From Montifringilla adamsi (lineage: Eukaryota > Chordata > Aves > Passeriformes > Passeridae): a stretch of DNA of 64,000 nt. The position numbers were made by a program, and so were the translations under genes. The notes under the pieces were generated by a model that was not told the origin of the DNA, ran no database searches, and saw only the letters and a program-made list of their open reading frames with translations. Shown piece by piece: positions 37,855-51,128 of the stretch (the stretch's first letter is position 1; the number at the start of each line of letters is the position of its first letter). The stretch spans positions 1,900,351-1,964,350 of the forward strand of contig JAGGNK010012892.1 in the NCBI GenBank assembly GCA_017590115.1, written 5' to 3'.

Positions 37855-38503
37855 AAGGTCTAATTTTCAGTTACCTACAAGGTGTGCTATTCCTGCAACC
37901 AAATTTCTTCTTTCATTTCTTTCAGCGCTTTCACATTCCTCTGCCCTTGCCTGGCTCTCCTTGTCCCAAATGGTCATATCTCCTTCCTCCCTTGCCTTCC
38001 AAAATTTCTCCACCTCTCCAGGCTCTGGTGATTTCCTCAAGGCCTTCAGCCTTGCACTATGGTAGTAACTTTTAGTTCAAGGGTGACTTTTTAATGCTGC
38101 TAACCTCTTTTAAATAGGGCAGATAAAAAGGATATACCATTTAGACCAATTTTCTTATTTTCTTCCTGGGAATAAAACTGTATGATCACCCACAGTGCAA
38201 AATCAAACAGCCTAATGATTTCTTTGGCTGAATAACCTTGGATCATTTTTTAATGTGACCAGTTGATGCATTGCACATCCCTCTGTCCAAATGGAAAACA
38301 ACATAGTCAGAGGCCAGATTTGCAGCTGATTTAAATTGGCATAGTTTGATTTTATTCAGCTGAGTTTTGAACAGAATCTAGCTATGCATCTAGCCCTCCA
38401 TCCTGTTTTCTGCTATCAAAACATTATTCTCAAAAAAATATATAGGTATATAATTCTATATTTTCCAGTTAATAGACCAAATTAGATTAAGGTTAGACCA
38501 TGT

Positions 38504-38544
38504 CATTTTTAATTCTATCATTTTTTAATGATAGAATTAAAATG
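38504..38544. repeat. Near-perfect 18-bp hairpin with T4 loop
   Basis: The left arm (38504-38522) reads CATTTTTAATTCTATCATT and the right arm (38527-38544) is its reverse complement except for one extra T in the left arm. It lies in very AT-rich DNA and is probably a replication-born palindrome. Confidence 0.9.
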
Positions 38545-39339
38545 TCATTAAAATAGAATATTGAATTTTAATAATAACCCAAATATTATTTCACAATCTT
38601 ATTTAAACCAGATACAACTAATTAATGCAAAGCACATCAGGAAATTCAGTTCTCAGATGTTTTTTTAATAAGATCTCTAGGCAAACAAAGGAATATTATT
38701 TTATCATATTGATATAAAATCTACACTCATACTAATTTGCTTAGTGAAAATCTAGAGAAAGTGTTGCATGGGGGTTGTAGGAAACTGCCTGCTGGATCAT
38801 CTGCATCCAAAATACTGTGCAGTTTCCTCCCTCTTCTCAGGGAGGTGCTGATGCCTCAAAGAAGTATCAGACAAAATTAGATCATTGTATGTTGTCAGGA
38901 GGAAGTTCAGCAACCCTTATTTTTGTGTAAAAATAGGATCTGCTTATTCTAATGTAAGTTTATGCCTTTCCAATTTTTATTTTCTGTGTCGCTCTTGAAC
39001 TGTCCCTTTGTGACATCAAACTCAGTGATCAGCTGCATATTAAGGTGACAGTGGCTGGGTAAGGAGTGGGACCACTAGGACTGGAAGATGGATTCCAAAC
39101 TGCAGTGAAGGAAAATGAGAAACCTTGGAACAACTGCCCCTCTTGTTTTCACAAATAATTACTGGCTGTGTGTGGGTCTTCCATGAAAATATGGGCCCTA
39201 AGGAGCCATGCATGCAAAGAGGAGGGGAATAAAAAAACTGGTTTACTGACTGCAGCTTGGTTTTTGTTGGGGTTGGGTTTTTTCTTTCCCTACAGAACAG
39301 CCCACAGAAAATGAAAACAGTGTTTATGTGTTCAGCTGC

Positions 39340-39355
39340 AAAAAAAAAAAAAAAA
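39340..39355. repeat. Poly-A run, A16
   Basis: A run of 16 A after CAGCTGC. No element is recognised next to it. Confidence 0.85.
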
Positions 39356-39935
39356 TGACCATTATTTGCCATGAGAAGGTCAAAGCGTCCTGGAGAGAAA
39401 CTAATCTAGCAACAATTGTCTGCTGTCCTTCTTTCCCACCACCATGGGGAAGCTGCCATTAACAGTCTGGCTTTGTTCCTTCCTGGGCACAGGACCAGAC
39501 TGGAGACCCTCAATCCATCCTGGGTAACACCAACCTCTCAGAGAACATCACACAGTCAAAGTCCCCCTTTCAACCACGCCTGCTCAGGAAAAAAGGCCCA
39601 GTAAAGACACGTGGATTTTCTTGTACATGTCAGTACTTTAAGGGTCATTACATAAGCTGGCACCAATGTCTTGGCTTTCTAGTCTCTGAGAATTGTGGTG
39701 ACCATCTGTAAGATCTGAGTTCTGCAGCTGTATTCAATAAGACAGTGTTGGACTAAATCTTGGAAAAAAGCGCCTAATGCCAAACTGTCTATCACTATCA
39801 ATTTGGCTGTGCTTTAAACTTACAAATATAAATTTCCCTGAACAGTTGGGAAAGAGTAATAAAGTCAAAATGTCTCATTAAGCAATGCATGTTTCGGCCT
39901 AATGAACGTATCGCTTAGGAGATAAAGGATGAAGC

Positions 39936-39952
39936 ATAATTAATGACACGTG
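39936..39952. promoter_or_regulatory. Homeodomain-type ATAATTAATG next to E-box CACGTG
   Basis: ATAATTAATG (39936-39945) contains a TAAT/ATTA homeodomain core. It is followed one base later by the palindromic E-box CACGTG (39947-39952). GATAA-type words lie at 39921 and 39952 on the same strand. This dense grouping is typical of enhancers, but binding is inferred only. Confidence 0.35.
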
Positions 39953-41050
39953 ATAACACAGAGATTGTCTGGACCACACTGACCTGTCTTTCAACTTTAA
40001 CTCTTAGAAGAAAGAGGTTGCTTTACATAACAAGGGCAAGTTCATCCAGGGCTTGTCCAGACCAGCACTGCCAAATAAACCAGATTACAACAGTGGTGTC
40101 ATGCAGATAGCAACTTTCTGTAAGCTGGCCTTCCATAAATTTGTTAGACATGAGAAGGTTTCTAATTTACTTTATGAGGCAGATAGGGGAACTGCGGGCA
40201 AAATCAAATGCAGCAAGTAAGAGCCTTCAAATAGTTCAGGCTCAAATCAGTTCTTGAGTCCTTGGGGGGAAAAAGCACATAAGGAAACAAATCTTGTAAC
40301 TATTCTTATTCAATATTGATGAAATTTAAGGCTGTCAAATGTCTACAGGAAGGTGGGAATGAGGCTGATCCTAAATCATTCAATGCCAATGAGATTTTGT
40401 CAATTGACTTTTTGGACTCATATTTAGATACAGCAGATTTTGCCTTCTGATGGTTAAAGCTAGAGCTATCAATTCTAACATAAAAGCATCATCTAGTAAA
40501 ACTCATTGGGGAAAAGAAAATAGAGTGAAATGTTCTTACTGCAAAAACTTGTGTTGGTAAATATTTGTTGTTGTATCACTTAAGTTGTAAATCTGAGTTA
40601 AAACAGGAGGGAAATTAATATTGGTAGATGGAAGCATAAAAGCTAATGTAATATTGACACTTTTAGTCCCTTTCAACTGGTATTTAAATTATGTATCATC
40701 TTTTTTGAAAGTGTAGCTGCTATTGAAACTTAATTAGCAAGATTAGCCTAAAGTGTAATGGTAAAAAAGTAAACAAAGCAAAGTAATTAATTTTTTCCTA
40801 TCACTTAAGCGTTGTATTCATGTTATAAAGCTACTAAAAACACTTCAATTTTGGAAATTTAAACAAAGTGAGCAGGCTAGTTTTAAAAAATAGAAATATA
40901 AACTGCCTTGGGAGGAACTGCAGCTTGCAGTAATCTGTGCTTGTGTGTTGTTTAGGTTGCTCCAAAACATTCAGCTTGAGGTGCAGTTCTGATGGTTTAG
41001 AGCTTCATTTTGTGGTGAGTTCAAACAAAAATTTTTTAAAACATTTTGAC

Positions 41051-41119
41051 ATATATATACATATATACGTATACATATATATATGTATGTATATATAAAT
41101 CTATATATGTGTGTGTGTG
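41051..41119. repeat. TA/CATA-rich microsatellite ending in (GT)n
   Basis: This is an alternating purine-pyrimidine tract of ATATAC, ATATGT and TATA units that ends in (TG)5. It is self-complementary over much of its length and is likely to be length-variable. Confidence 0.9.
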
Positions 41120-41445
41120 CATTCATTCCTCAAATATGTAGCGAGTGGAGATTGTTTCTAACTGAGCCAAAATCAGACTTGGAATTAAGGACAACAGAAT
41201 TTGCGGAACAGGCATTCTGACTCTGACTAATGCAATGAAGAAATCTTTCACTATTCTGCAGTTTTCTCATGACAATCCTCAAGTCCCTGGATGTCTGATT
41301 CTAACCAGCAGCCCAATAATCCCTCCGAGCCATCCTGTGATTTCCTCTGCCTTGCCTGTGAGATCTGCAGCCCACTGATTTACAGGAGTTTGCTGGGATT
41401 TTGGTGAGTTCTAGCTGCCTCTCCCTGCCCTTCTTCCCCCTCCAG

Positions 41446-41797
41446 GCGTGTGTAGCCCAAAGCAGCCTCCCAGGCAAGGACGTGCTGGAGAAGCAGAAAC
41501 AGCCTGAGCGGAGCATCTGCTTGGGAGCCTTCCTGGAGGCACATCCCTGCCTCCAGGCTGCTGATGGAAAGCATCTGCAGGAACGCGGAGGGCGTGAGTC
41601 ATGGAACCTCTTGGGGCTTCATTACTGGGAAGCAAAGTGCCTGGGTCCTCTCCCTCGCCAGCTGCTTTTACAAAACAACAGGAGAAGCGTGAAGCGGAGA
41701 GACGCTTCTCAAACACCCGCGTACAACGAGCGGCTTCTGATCCAAACGCATGTCTCCAATTTGCACAGGCCCAAGTGATGGCCCACTTATGTCTGCG
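41446..41797. promoter_or_regulatory. CpG-rich block, candidate small CpG island or enhancer
   Basis: I count about 16 CpG dinucleotides by eye in these 350 bases, where comparable stretches nearby hold almost none. The block is also GC-richer than its surroundings. It contains TGAGTCA (41595-41601, AP-1 consensus) and a perfect 9-bp inverted repeat GAGAAGCGT/ACGCTTCTC (41682-41690 and 41702-41710). Overlapping open frames cover it on both strands (up to 157 codons on the minus strand, from a TTG), as expected of GC-rich DNA. Unmethylated CpG-rich DNA in a gene-poor interval suggests a promoter of an unknown transcript or an enhancer, though it could be the remnant of a GC-rich repeat. Confidence 0.4.
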
Positions 41798-44700
41798 AGC
41801 AGGAAACACTGAAAAAGAGTGAACATCTTTGTTTCTGCACAGCAGGAAAGCAGGTAGTACAAAGGGGATGTTCACAGTGTTCAAAGCAGAGCACAGGTAT
41901 CAGATATAGTTGATAAGCAAATGTAGCTTTAATATGGCAAACCTTGTGGAGGGGGCCAGCGTGACTGCCTGCACTAGAATTTACCCCAACAGCATTATAA
42001 ATAAGCATGTCTGTTTTCTAAATAAATGAAAACTCTGGTGTCTTAAGGTAACATCAGTAGCACTTTACATTGCCAGCCAAGAAACCTGCAAAACCTGGTG
42101 CAAGACTTACATAACCATGATTAGCACATTCATTCCATCCAGGAAAAAATGAAGCTCTGCCAGGTACTGGGCCAGCCTTTCTGTCCACAGCTCAGGGCTG
42201 AGTGTATGGGCATTGCTTTTGCCACAAGAAAACTACAATTATCCTGCACAGCTGTGTTTCTGCATTTAGGAGAGGTGTGTTATATCTTGCAAAGAAACAA
42301 CTTGCTGGTGAAGATTTTGCTCAGATCTCAGTATCACTAGCAAGGATGCATTGCAAAAAGATTGCATTTTTCTGCAGTTACTGAGACACAGAGATGTATT
42401 TTGTGTGAAGTAATGTATGAATACATTTCATCCATTTCTGTTGCAAGAGTTTTCTGAAGGAACATCACCACAGATGACCACAGCACCTATTTCCCCGGAC
42501 TCTTTCCCAAGGTACTCCATATTGACACAAAAACACACATATTAGACAAAGGAATTTTCTGTGGTTTGGAGCCAAGATGAATATAGCAACTTGGTAGCTA
42601 CCCAACACTACTAAACATTAAGAGTTTAGAAAAGTCTTCCATATGGCAATAGTTGAGATACCACAGAATTTCCTGTTTCTAATGCAAGGGGATTGTGTGG
42701 AAGCTGTTGACAAACATGTTTTTTGTACTGGGAACCCCTGTATTATGTCTGGGTTTTGAACAAAGTTCTTCCATGTTTTAGCATGAAAAGATGTGACGTG
42801 GCCATAAAGCAAGCATGGGAGTCATTTACAATTTCTGGGCTACACAGCATGACTACAAAGTATGTGATGAGGCTGGGACCATCTCAGATAGATGAAAGCT
42901 GAAAATTAGTGTCATTGGGGATTGACTTCAGAAGGGATAGGCTAGAGGTCAGGCTGGAGGAAGAAAAAAAGTGCAGGAACCCAAAGGCAGGAGGTAGATA
43001 AGGAGAAGGTTCTCTTTTTTTACAAAATGCTGGAAGACACACTGAAAGAAAAGCTGAGAACACAGAGGCTGGACTGTAGCCCAGGCTGAGTCCCACATCC
43101 TCAAGGAGTCTAAAACAGAAAATATTTGGAGTCTAGACATATCCAGCTGGTTGAGGGAAGTCATTACTCCTTTCCATGTGGCACTTGTGGACTCACATCA
43201 TAAGTATCATGTCCCATTTGGGGCATGCCAGGACAGGAGGGATGCTGACAAGTGGTGGGGATCCAGCAGAGCTCCACCCAGATGGTTTTGATGGGACCAT
43301 GTTCATGTACAGAGGGGCTGAGAGGGATGGGCTTGCTCAGCACAGAGAGCAGAAGGCAGAAAGCATCTCTTTGCTTCCTTCAGCTCCCTGGGGGTGAATG
43401 TCACAGGGGTGACTGAGCCAGACTCTTCTCAGAGATGCAAAGCCAAGGAACAAGACAGAAAAGTCATGACTTGCAGCCAGGGGAACACTAAACGCTGCCT
43501 GTGCCATACTCCACAGTGGGCAAGTGGGGAATGAGCCTTACTGCGAGTGGTAACCAAGGGGTAAACATCTCAGCAGGTGGTCCCAAGGCCAGGGAGGAGG
43601 AATGAGGAGTAAATCTCTTAAAACTTCCCAAACTTACCAAAAATTTTTTGATATGCTGTCTTATTTTTATAGTTCCACACCAGAAATAAAATAGCCTTAT
43701 CTTCAACTCATAAAGTTAAACGCTACCTGGCTGTTTGTGGTTGAATTTCAAGGGGGGATTTGGCATCTTTGAGGGGATGGTCACCAGCTCTAGTTTGTCA
43801 AAAATGGAGGGAAAAAAACCTAAGCCAAATTTGTAATAATCAGCTTGTCAGAGTATTTCTACTGAAGGTTGCTCATTGCAGTATTTCTATGCTTGCAGAT
43901 GGAAAACCCAAATAGGGCCTTGGCTCTGCTTTGGACAAAAGTGCAGATGTCAAAATTGTCTGTAGACAATTTCTGATGTTAAGAATGATATCTATAAATG
44001 TACACAGTCATTTCACTGGTATTTAGGCTATTGTTTATAAAGAAATAGACTGATAATAACATGAAAATTTGTATGTTTAAAATTTGTTGGCCTGTAGAAA
44101 AATTGTTTGAGGAAAAAAAGTCAAGAAGGATGTGTAATAAGCCTGTTCCATTTTATTTCTCAGTCAGATTTCATTTGGGCTCTTTATTTATTTATTTGTA
44201 CATTCTAGAAAATACTCATGAGATGTATGTTCTGAATGCTTTTGTTTAGCCTTAGCTGTCATGGCCATCTCAAACACATGCATGCTTGCAAGTTGACAGA
44301 CCTGGTGTACATACTTTGAAAAGTCACGTCTATCACTCAGCGAGGGTAATTCAAAAATCTCTTTGTGCTTTGTAACCTGGTATGGCATTTCACTCTTGAG
44401 GTGTGTTTTGTTTGAACTTTGATTTCCTTTCCTGTGGTTTTTTTTGCTAATTCATAAGCCAGAGTAATCCTTCTGCTTAATTTCGTTCCTTTGTTAACAA
44501 AACTAGAAGGCTTTTTAATTGACATGTTCCTACTTGTAAAATAGGCTAGTGTTTCTTTTCTTCAGCTATTGTGTCCCATGTGATTTGCAGCCACTTACAG
44601 CTTTTTCTCCTGCTCAGTCCTTTATCACTGACTCACCTCACTCCAGCACCATTTGCTAGTAAAAAACTGACAAATGGGACTGAGGCAAATGGGTTTGGCT

Positions 44701-47700
44701 AAGGGTCAGTTTGGAAGCACATTGTTAAGTTTTCAGTGATTTCTATTGCAGACTAAAATAGATAAAAGGCCTGTCCACTTGCATGCTTGCTAGTCATGTG
44801 AGTAAGGGATCTTAAAAGGTCTACTTCTCTTTTGTAAATTGGTTTTATGTGACCAAAAGGGAACTGTGGATTTTATCCTCGTGCTAAATATAATGACTCC
44901 GTGGTCTTATGTCTGTAGATTCAACTAAACTGTCTTAAAACCTTCAATTAACTTTAATTTAAGCTACATCAGGACTTATGGCTATAAGCATTTTTGATCA
45001 GGAAAATCTTTTGCTCAAAGTTTGATAAAAGCATAAAGAAATGTATTTGTGAGAGATTGCATATATCCATTATAGCAATTATTTCTGTCAACCACAGCTA
45101 AGTAAAATATGGTGTCTGTTTTTTGAAAGACATCATTACCAAGCAAAGCTGTTATTTTCTGCTTTACCATCCAACAGTGCTTGGATACATTAAAAGCTTG
45201 TATTGAATGCAGATCATTTAATTTCAGATCCTTTTGGCTTTCATAGAAAACTGGCAAATGGAGTAAATATAAAACACTCTTCTGGCCACTAAAGCTTTTT
45301 ATGAGTAGATATGCATAAACATGCAAGTTTCTTTTGGAGTTCCTCCCTAAATATCTCAGTCTCATAGAAGAGGGTCAGACCCTATGGAAAATGGGCAAGA
45401 ATTTGAACCAACAAACCCCATAATTGTCCTGATTGCGGAGGAGGCCAGACCCAGCAATGGGAAAGATGAGGTACTTTGTGTCAGCTTGGATTGCTGAGAC
45501 CAAATCAGACATCTGATAAACAGAAAATCCTCCTCATCACCAGAATCCTGCATATATTGCAACTTCCACTAAAATTGCTTTAAGGGACACAATTCACCCC
45601 AGACCACCTCCTAGAAAAGACTCATATTGAAAGCTCAGGATATATACAGATCCATTTTACAAAATGTCCTGAAACAGTGAATTCAATCTCTTTTCATCTA
45701 CACTCATTTTTGTACTTTCTTAATTTGCAATTTAAGTTATTGCATTGAATTTGATCAATATAAAAATACACTCTATTAACTATATTTTGCTAGCAAACTG
45801 GATACTTCAGTTTTATTCTTTAATTTGAAACAAACAAAAAAAAAACCTAAAAACTCCAAAAAATTCTAAAAAACCAAACCCACCATCTGGGATGATTATT
45901 ATTGTTTGTAAAACTTAAGAAGTTTAGTGCAGTAAAAGCCAATTAGATACTTCTTTTGTTTAAATCTTGTCCTAGAGCTGAGAGAAGTCTTGGCTATAAA
46001 CTAAAAACTCTTAATCTGGATCCTCTTTAGCTGGTATTTTTTATGTATAGGGGATTTCAGTAGGGATGAAAAAAATCTACAAATTCATGTTCCATTCAGG
46101 ACAAAGTCCACATGTGCATCTCCACTTTGTTGTTTTGCTCAGAGTGCAAAGAAATGTGAATGGCAAACTGCAAAGATGTAAAATGGATAATCAAGCCACC
46201 AGTGGTAGAGCAGGACACTGGGATTTGTTTGCCTTTGGTCTGAAAAATAACATTTCTTTAACTATGTGCATTACTTGTGTTTTAAACACACTGCAAAACA
46301 CTGGTGTGTGCAAACACAGTTACTGGCCTCTCCATGCTGTTCCATTCAAGAAGAGATTGAGAAACATCACACACATCAAGTGACAGCTGGACCATTGAGG
46401 GCACTTGTAGAACCTGCTCAAATGCTATGGTGGGCATTTTTTCCATCCCCATTTCAGAGTGAATCCTTTCACAGATTGGTGACATGCAGCAGCAAAATCC
46501 AAAAATAAGAGAGAAAAAGATATTAGGAAAGATGGATCTGTTGACACAGCTGTGTCTTGTGATGACTATGGAATAGTACATGCCTTATAGGTGGTAAAAG
46601 GCTTTGAGGAAAGAAGGGGACCTTGATGGGCAATTTTTTTACAGGGAGAATCACAAGCTGACCTGAGGGAGTTTTCTTTACGGGAATTGGTGAACTGGGA
46701 TTCACTGACCGTATCAGTGAGCACATTTCTGAGTGCTGGGTGTGGGATAAATAATGTGTGATAAAGTCATCCAGTTCCCCAGATAATCTTTGCCAACCCT
46801 AATGAAAAATAGTATAAGAAAAGAACAATAGCTGGCATGTTTATAGGAAATTTGGCTTATTGCTACTTCTGACTTGGTTGTGTGTGACAGAGATTTTGTA
46901 TTTCTGAGCTATAAAAGTGAGGCTTAAAAGAGCAACTCCCTCAAAGGCTGGAAGCACATGCAGATGATGCAGATGGCAGCTTTGGCCAGTGTGAGAGATG
47001 GAGCCTGGACTTGCAGACCTGTCAGTGCCTCAGGGCTGGGAATCTGTTCCTGATGCCCACAGACACAGTGTGGGTTATTCACCTGCTCTCTCCATGGGGC
47101 AAGTGAGTTTTCTGGGTTGCAGCACTGTCCCTGCCTGTCTGAGTCACACTGAAGTTGCTTGTGTTTGCAGATCCCCTGTTTAGCAGTCAGCTGTCCTTCT
47201 CTCACCTATAAAACTTGTGCATGATTTTCTGCTTTAGATGGTGCTTTTAATGTCATGTGTCTTCTCAGCCACTTCTGGGGTTCTCATGGGGTGGACTGAT
47301 CACTGCACTGATCCTGAGCTAGTTCTGTATCCTTCTTTTCCATTAGAGCCACTGAATTCTAAATTGCTACACTTAGCAACACTAGCCTGTTTCAAATCTG
47401 GTTCAAGAGCCTCCTCAGTAAAGCAGTGCTTCTGAGCTCTCCAACATCCTGCACAATAGGGCTGCTAGCTGAAGAGGTGATCCATTATTCATTTGAGCAT
47501 CTTGCTCAAATACATGCATAGGACAGCTACACTTGGCATGATCCTGGAATTTTTCACAGCAGTTGTGTTTCTATCCAGGTGCCTGCCTGGCAGCCAGAAA
47601 CAAGCATGGATCAGCACATGCTGTTGCCTTGTATAGCTGAATAGGTCCTGAAGCTGGGAGTTCCTTGCTTTCCTTAAAACAAGATGACCACGTGGAAGGC

Positions 47701-49047
47701 AGTTTCATCACCCTGAATTTCTTGACTTGAATCAGCCAGTGAAGCCTCACCCAGGTGTGAAAGCACCTGGCAAAGAGCTCTGTGCCAGACTGCTAGGAGC
47801 AATGGGGAATTTATCCGCTGGATTCCACAGGTAGGAGCTATGGAGAGATGGCAAAGTGTTTAGGGTGGGAATGATCTCTGTCCTCTGCAGAGCACTAAAA
47901 AGATGTTACAGATAATGGCTGTTGTATCAGCTGCTGTTCTTGGATTTTGGGACAGAAATGTTCTGCCTGCTGGCCCATGCCTCAGCACTGCTAGGAGTAA
48001 AACACAGGGTGGCTTCTGCTGGTGAACTCCTTGTCCCAGGAATATCATCACACAGCAGGAACAGCCATCACAGACACCAACAGACATTTCCCAATGCAAT
48101 TTGCTTGCCTAATTAAATAGACAGAATTTCTTCATTCCACTTCTGGTGTAAATCTCTGACTGTTTTATCAGTATCATGCTGTAAACTTTAATGCTGTAAC
48201 CAGCACAGAGCATTTGGAGGGCCAAAATCTTACATTTTTTCATGCAGTTGGTTAGATCACTCTCACAACCTCTTCTCTAAACGGTACTTTATTTGCAATT
48301 TTAATTTCTCTAGCCATCCCCCTGTTGCTAGTGAGTCTTAATTTGATTAAAACACGATTTTTTCCTACATTTCCTTGCATTTTTTTGAGTAAGAGTCAAA
48401 TTCATTAGCTAGTAGTGTCAGGGATATGATTTGTTGACAGTTATAAGTGTTAAACCTGCAAACTGAGGACTCTTTAAAGAATAAAGCACTTCAGTGTAGG
48501 AGCTGTAGGTGATGAGACCTCTTTGCCCACTGTGACTTTTCCACATGTCAGGGAACACTCACTCTGTCCTTTGTTCTGCTACCACAGCAGAAAATTGTTT
48601 CACAAAGTAGATATTTGGGTTCTCCAGTCTATAATTTCCTCCCAAAATGAACAGAGATCTTAGAGATCAGAGATTAATCTCAGACATCAATAGTACCGAT
48701 ACAAAAAATTATCCTATTAGTTTGTTTTAAATCATGTTGTTCAACTGTTTGAAGCAATTATGGTGCCTAAAGAGGATTCCAGGCACTTGGATTGCATCTT
48801 TTCTTCTCTTCCTGTTCTCTCATCTGAGTTAAAGCTAGTCTCCATTTTAACCTTTTAATAACAATTTTATCTATCTCACAACTTTGTGAGATGAATAATA
48901 AATCTTGATAAATCAAAACATTAGTAGTATTTTCTACAATCAATCATGACTTTCCAAGGGGATATCTGTAGTAACAAGATAAGATTTGTGAGTTTTTTGG
49001 GGTTGGTTGTGGTGGTTTCTTTGGTGGAAGAGCATGCACACGGTTTC

Positions 49048-49102
49048 AATACCTTCACAGGAGATATAAATATATATATATTTTAATATCTTCACAGGAG
49101 AT
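49048..49102. repeat. 18-bp direct repeat flanking a (TA)n tract
   Basis: AATACCTTCACAGGAGAT (49048-49065) recurs as AATATCTTCACAGGAGAT (49085-49102) with one difference. The 19 bases between are ATAAATATATATATATTTT-like. It is a simple local duplication. Confidence 0.9.
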
Positions 49103-50496
49103 TCCAACTCACAAGGAAGTTTTAGTCATGAAAACAAGGGAAAAAGTACTTTTCAGTCTGGATTGCTTTTAGCAAGCAAAGAACTCCTAAGAGACTCAGC
49201 TACTTAAGCCCCAGCAACCTTGGAGGTGTCAGCTTAGACTGGTGGAGGTGTGAACCCACATTTATATGGGTCCAGTGCAGATAACCTGTTTGGGAAGTCA
49301 GGTGCAGAGTTTGCTAAGGTGCGGATAAGAAAGATTTTAGAGTATCTGCTTTTGAGCAGGGTGAACCACAAGGACTTCTAAGTGTATATAAGTCAGTTTT
49401 GAAGAAAAAGCTTGGGAGGGTATCCTTAACTTTACATTTTACCATAATAGAATGAAAAGGTGAAAGATTAAAGAGCAAAACTGGATCAATAAGGATAAAA
49501 CAGGCTTTTAACCTGAGTTCAAAAAGTACATGCTTGAAAAACTGAAAAGTAATTGCCAAGTTAAGAAGTTATGGTTTGAACTGCAATAATATATATAGCA
49601 CATAAAATATCCTTCTGGCTTGGACATTTGCTGTTCCCCCTTCTCAGCTTTACTGAGAATATCTCTCTCCGTACATTAAACAGGCTGCCTTCATTAAAGC
49701 ACTATAAGGTAAAATTCTCTGTCTGCAAAAATCCTTGCTTGAACCTCAGTTAATGCCATAATAACACATAAATATTTCTTGAATAATTTCCAATTGTGTA
49801 TTAAGAAAAAAATTATCTTTGAAGGTATATTTTATAAATTAATTTAATGCAGTAAAATGGTCCATGTCTGAAGAGCAGTTAGCAGCACTCTTTAAAAGTA
49901 AAGTCAAAGAACACTTTTTTTCTTAGGTGAAATAATTATCAAGTCTGGTCCTGCCTTGAATGATGTGACACAGATTCTGTCATTCCTGCTAGAGAATTTT
50001 TGAATGCTGCATTGAAAGATCATAATTTTAAATATTTCTGTCTTCTTATCAAGTGTGGGGGTTTTTTTTCCTTCATTTATTTCCCTATTCTAAAAATATC
50101 TCATACAGGATTTGAGTTATACTGCAACTCCAGGCTTCTTTTTCTTTAATATATTTTCCACCAATTCTCTGTAGCCAAGGGCTGCCAAGTTCAGGACTTT
50201 AACTTTCTTATCTCTTGCCTTATGCATACATAAAAACAAAACCTGTTAACTAGCATGAAAAGGGTCAGAAGAAATGAAAACACACTTCATACTTGTGTGT
50301 GCTTGCTTCCTTCCCTCCCCACTGAAAAAGAAATGGGAGAGAGTTATTCCACACCTCTCTGTTTGACTAAGACAACCATCGCTAATTAATATAATAAAAC
50401 AGATTTCCCAGGGGACAAAACACCAGGATAACAAAATAAAAATACACAAGAAGTGTGGGGAATGCACAATTGGTACATACTCTATTATCCTGTTTT

Positions 50497-50552
50497 CTCT
50501 AATGCTATGAATGAAATGCTCTAATGCTATCTCATGTGGGCTATGAATGAAA
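50497..50552. repeat. Mosaic of two interleaved short direct repeats
   Basis: CTCTAATGCTAT occurs at 50497 and 50519, and GCTATGAATGAAA occurs at 50504 and 50540. The interleaving suggests two successive slippage or template-switch events. Confidence 0.85.
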
Positions 50553-51128
50553 AACCATGGCACCCTACATGTGTACCACCATTTCCAGATTAATTCAGGG
50601 TCTTTAAAGAAAGCCTTAAAATAATGTAATGTAGCTTATGGAGGAAATGCTGTAGAGTTTATTATTTTTTAAAATTTATTGAAACAATGTGCAACTGACC
50701 AAGCACATGTTATTTTGAGAGATATTCAATCATGATACCAATTTTATTAGCCTTTTCCTAATTAATGAGAGAGCTCACTCAGTAAGAAAAAAGACATTTG
50801 TTGGAAACCATCAATGAAACAGTCACAGAGCTGCTAGTCATTAAGTGGCCCATCGTTTGGGCCTGGGCTGTGCTTTTGGATCTCCCCTGGTCTGATTAGA
50901 CATTTACTTGTAATTTAGTGAAAATGGGCTTAATTTTTTTTTTTCTTTTTTGTGTGTGTGGGGTAGGGACAGCTTTTCCTTTTTTAACATTAGCAAATCA
51001 TTGGAGGATGGTCAAAGAGTAAGCCAGCATCTTCTGGCCTTGCTGCAGCGGTGACAGCCATGGGATGGCTGGGTCACAGGAAAAGTTTTGCATCCATCCA
51101 CCCACCCAGGAGAAGTATCAGGGTGGAA

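Larger units (their letters stand above)
37855..41440. other. Intergenic AT-rich DNA with possible conserved regulatory segments
   Basis: No coding potential is seen. It contains the hairpin at 38504-38544, A16 at 39340-39355, a TA-rich microsatellite at 41051-41119 and two stretches (about 39750-40260 and 40560-40900) whose homeodomain, GATA and E-box-like words resemble vertebrate conserved non-coding elements. The resemblance is qualitative and no comparison was possible. Confidence 0.5.
41798..51120. other. Intergenic DNA, no gene seen
   Basis: It is AT-rich to mixed, with short overlapping open frames on both strands and none with a recognisable product. Local features are a short direct duplication flanking a TA tract at 49048-49102 and a mosaic of short repeats at 50497-50552. 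I see no RNA genes or recognisable mobile elements. Confidence 0.6.

Noticed and set aside
41411..41884. 157-codon minus-strand open frame
   Set aside because: It begins at TTG, covers the CpG-rich block where several phases are open, and has no recognisable protein family. Composition explains it.
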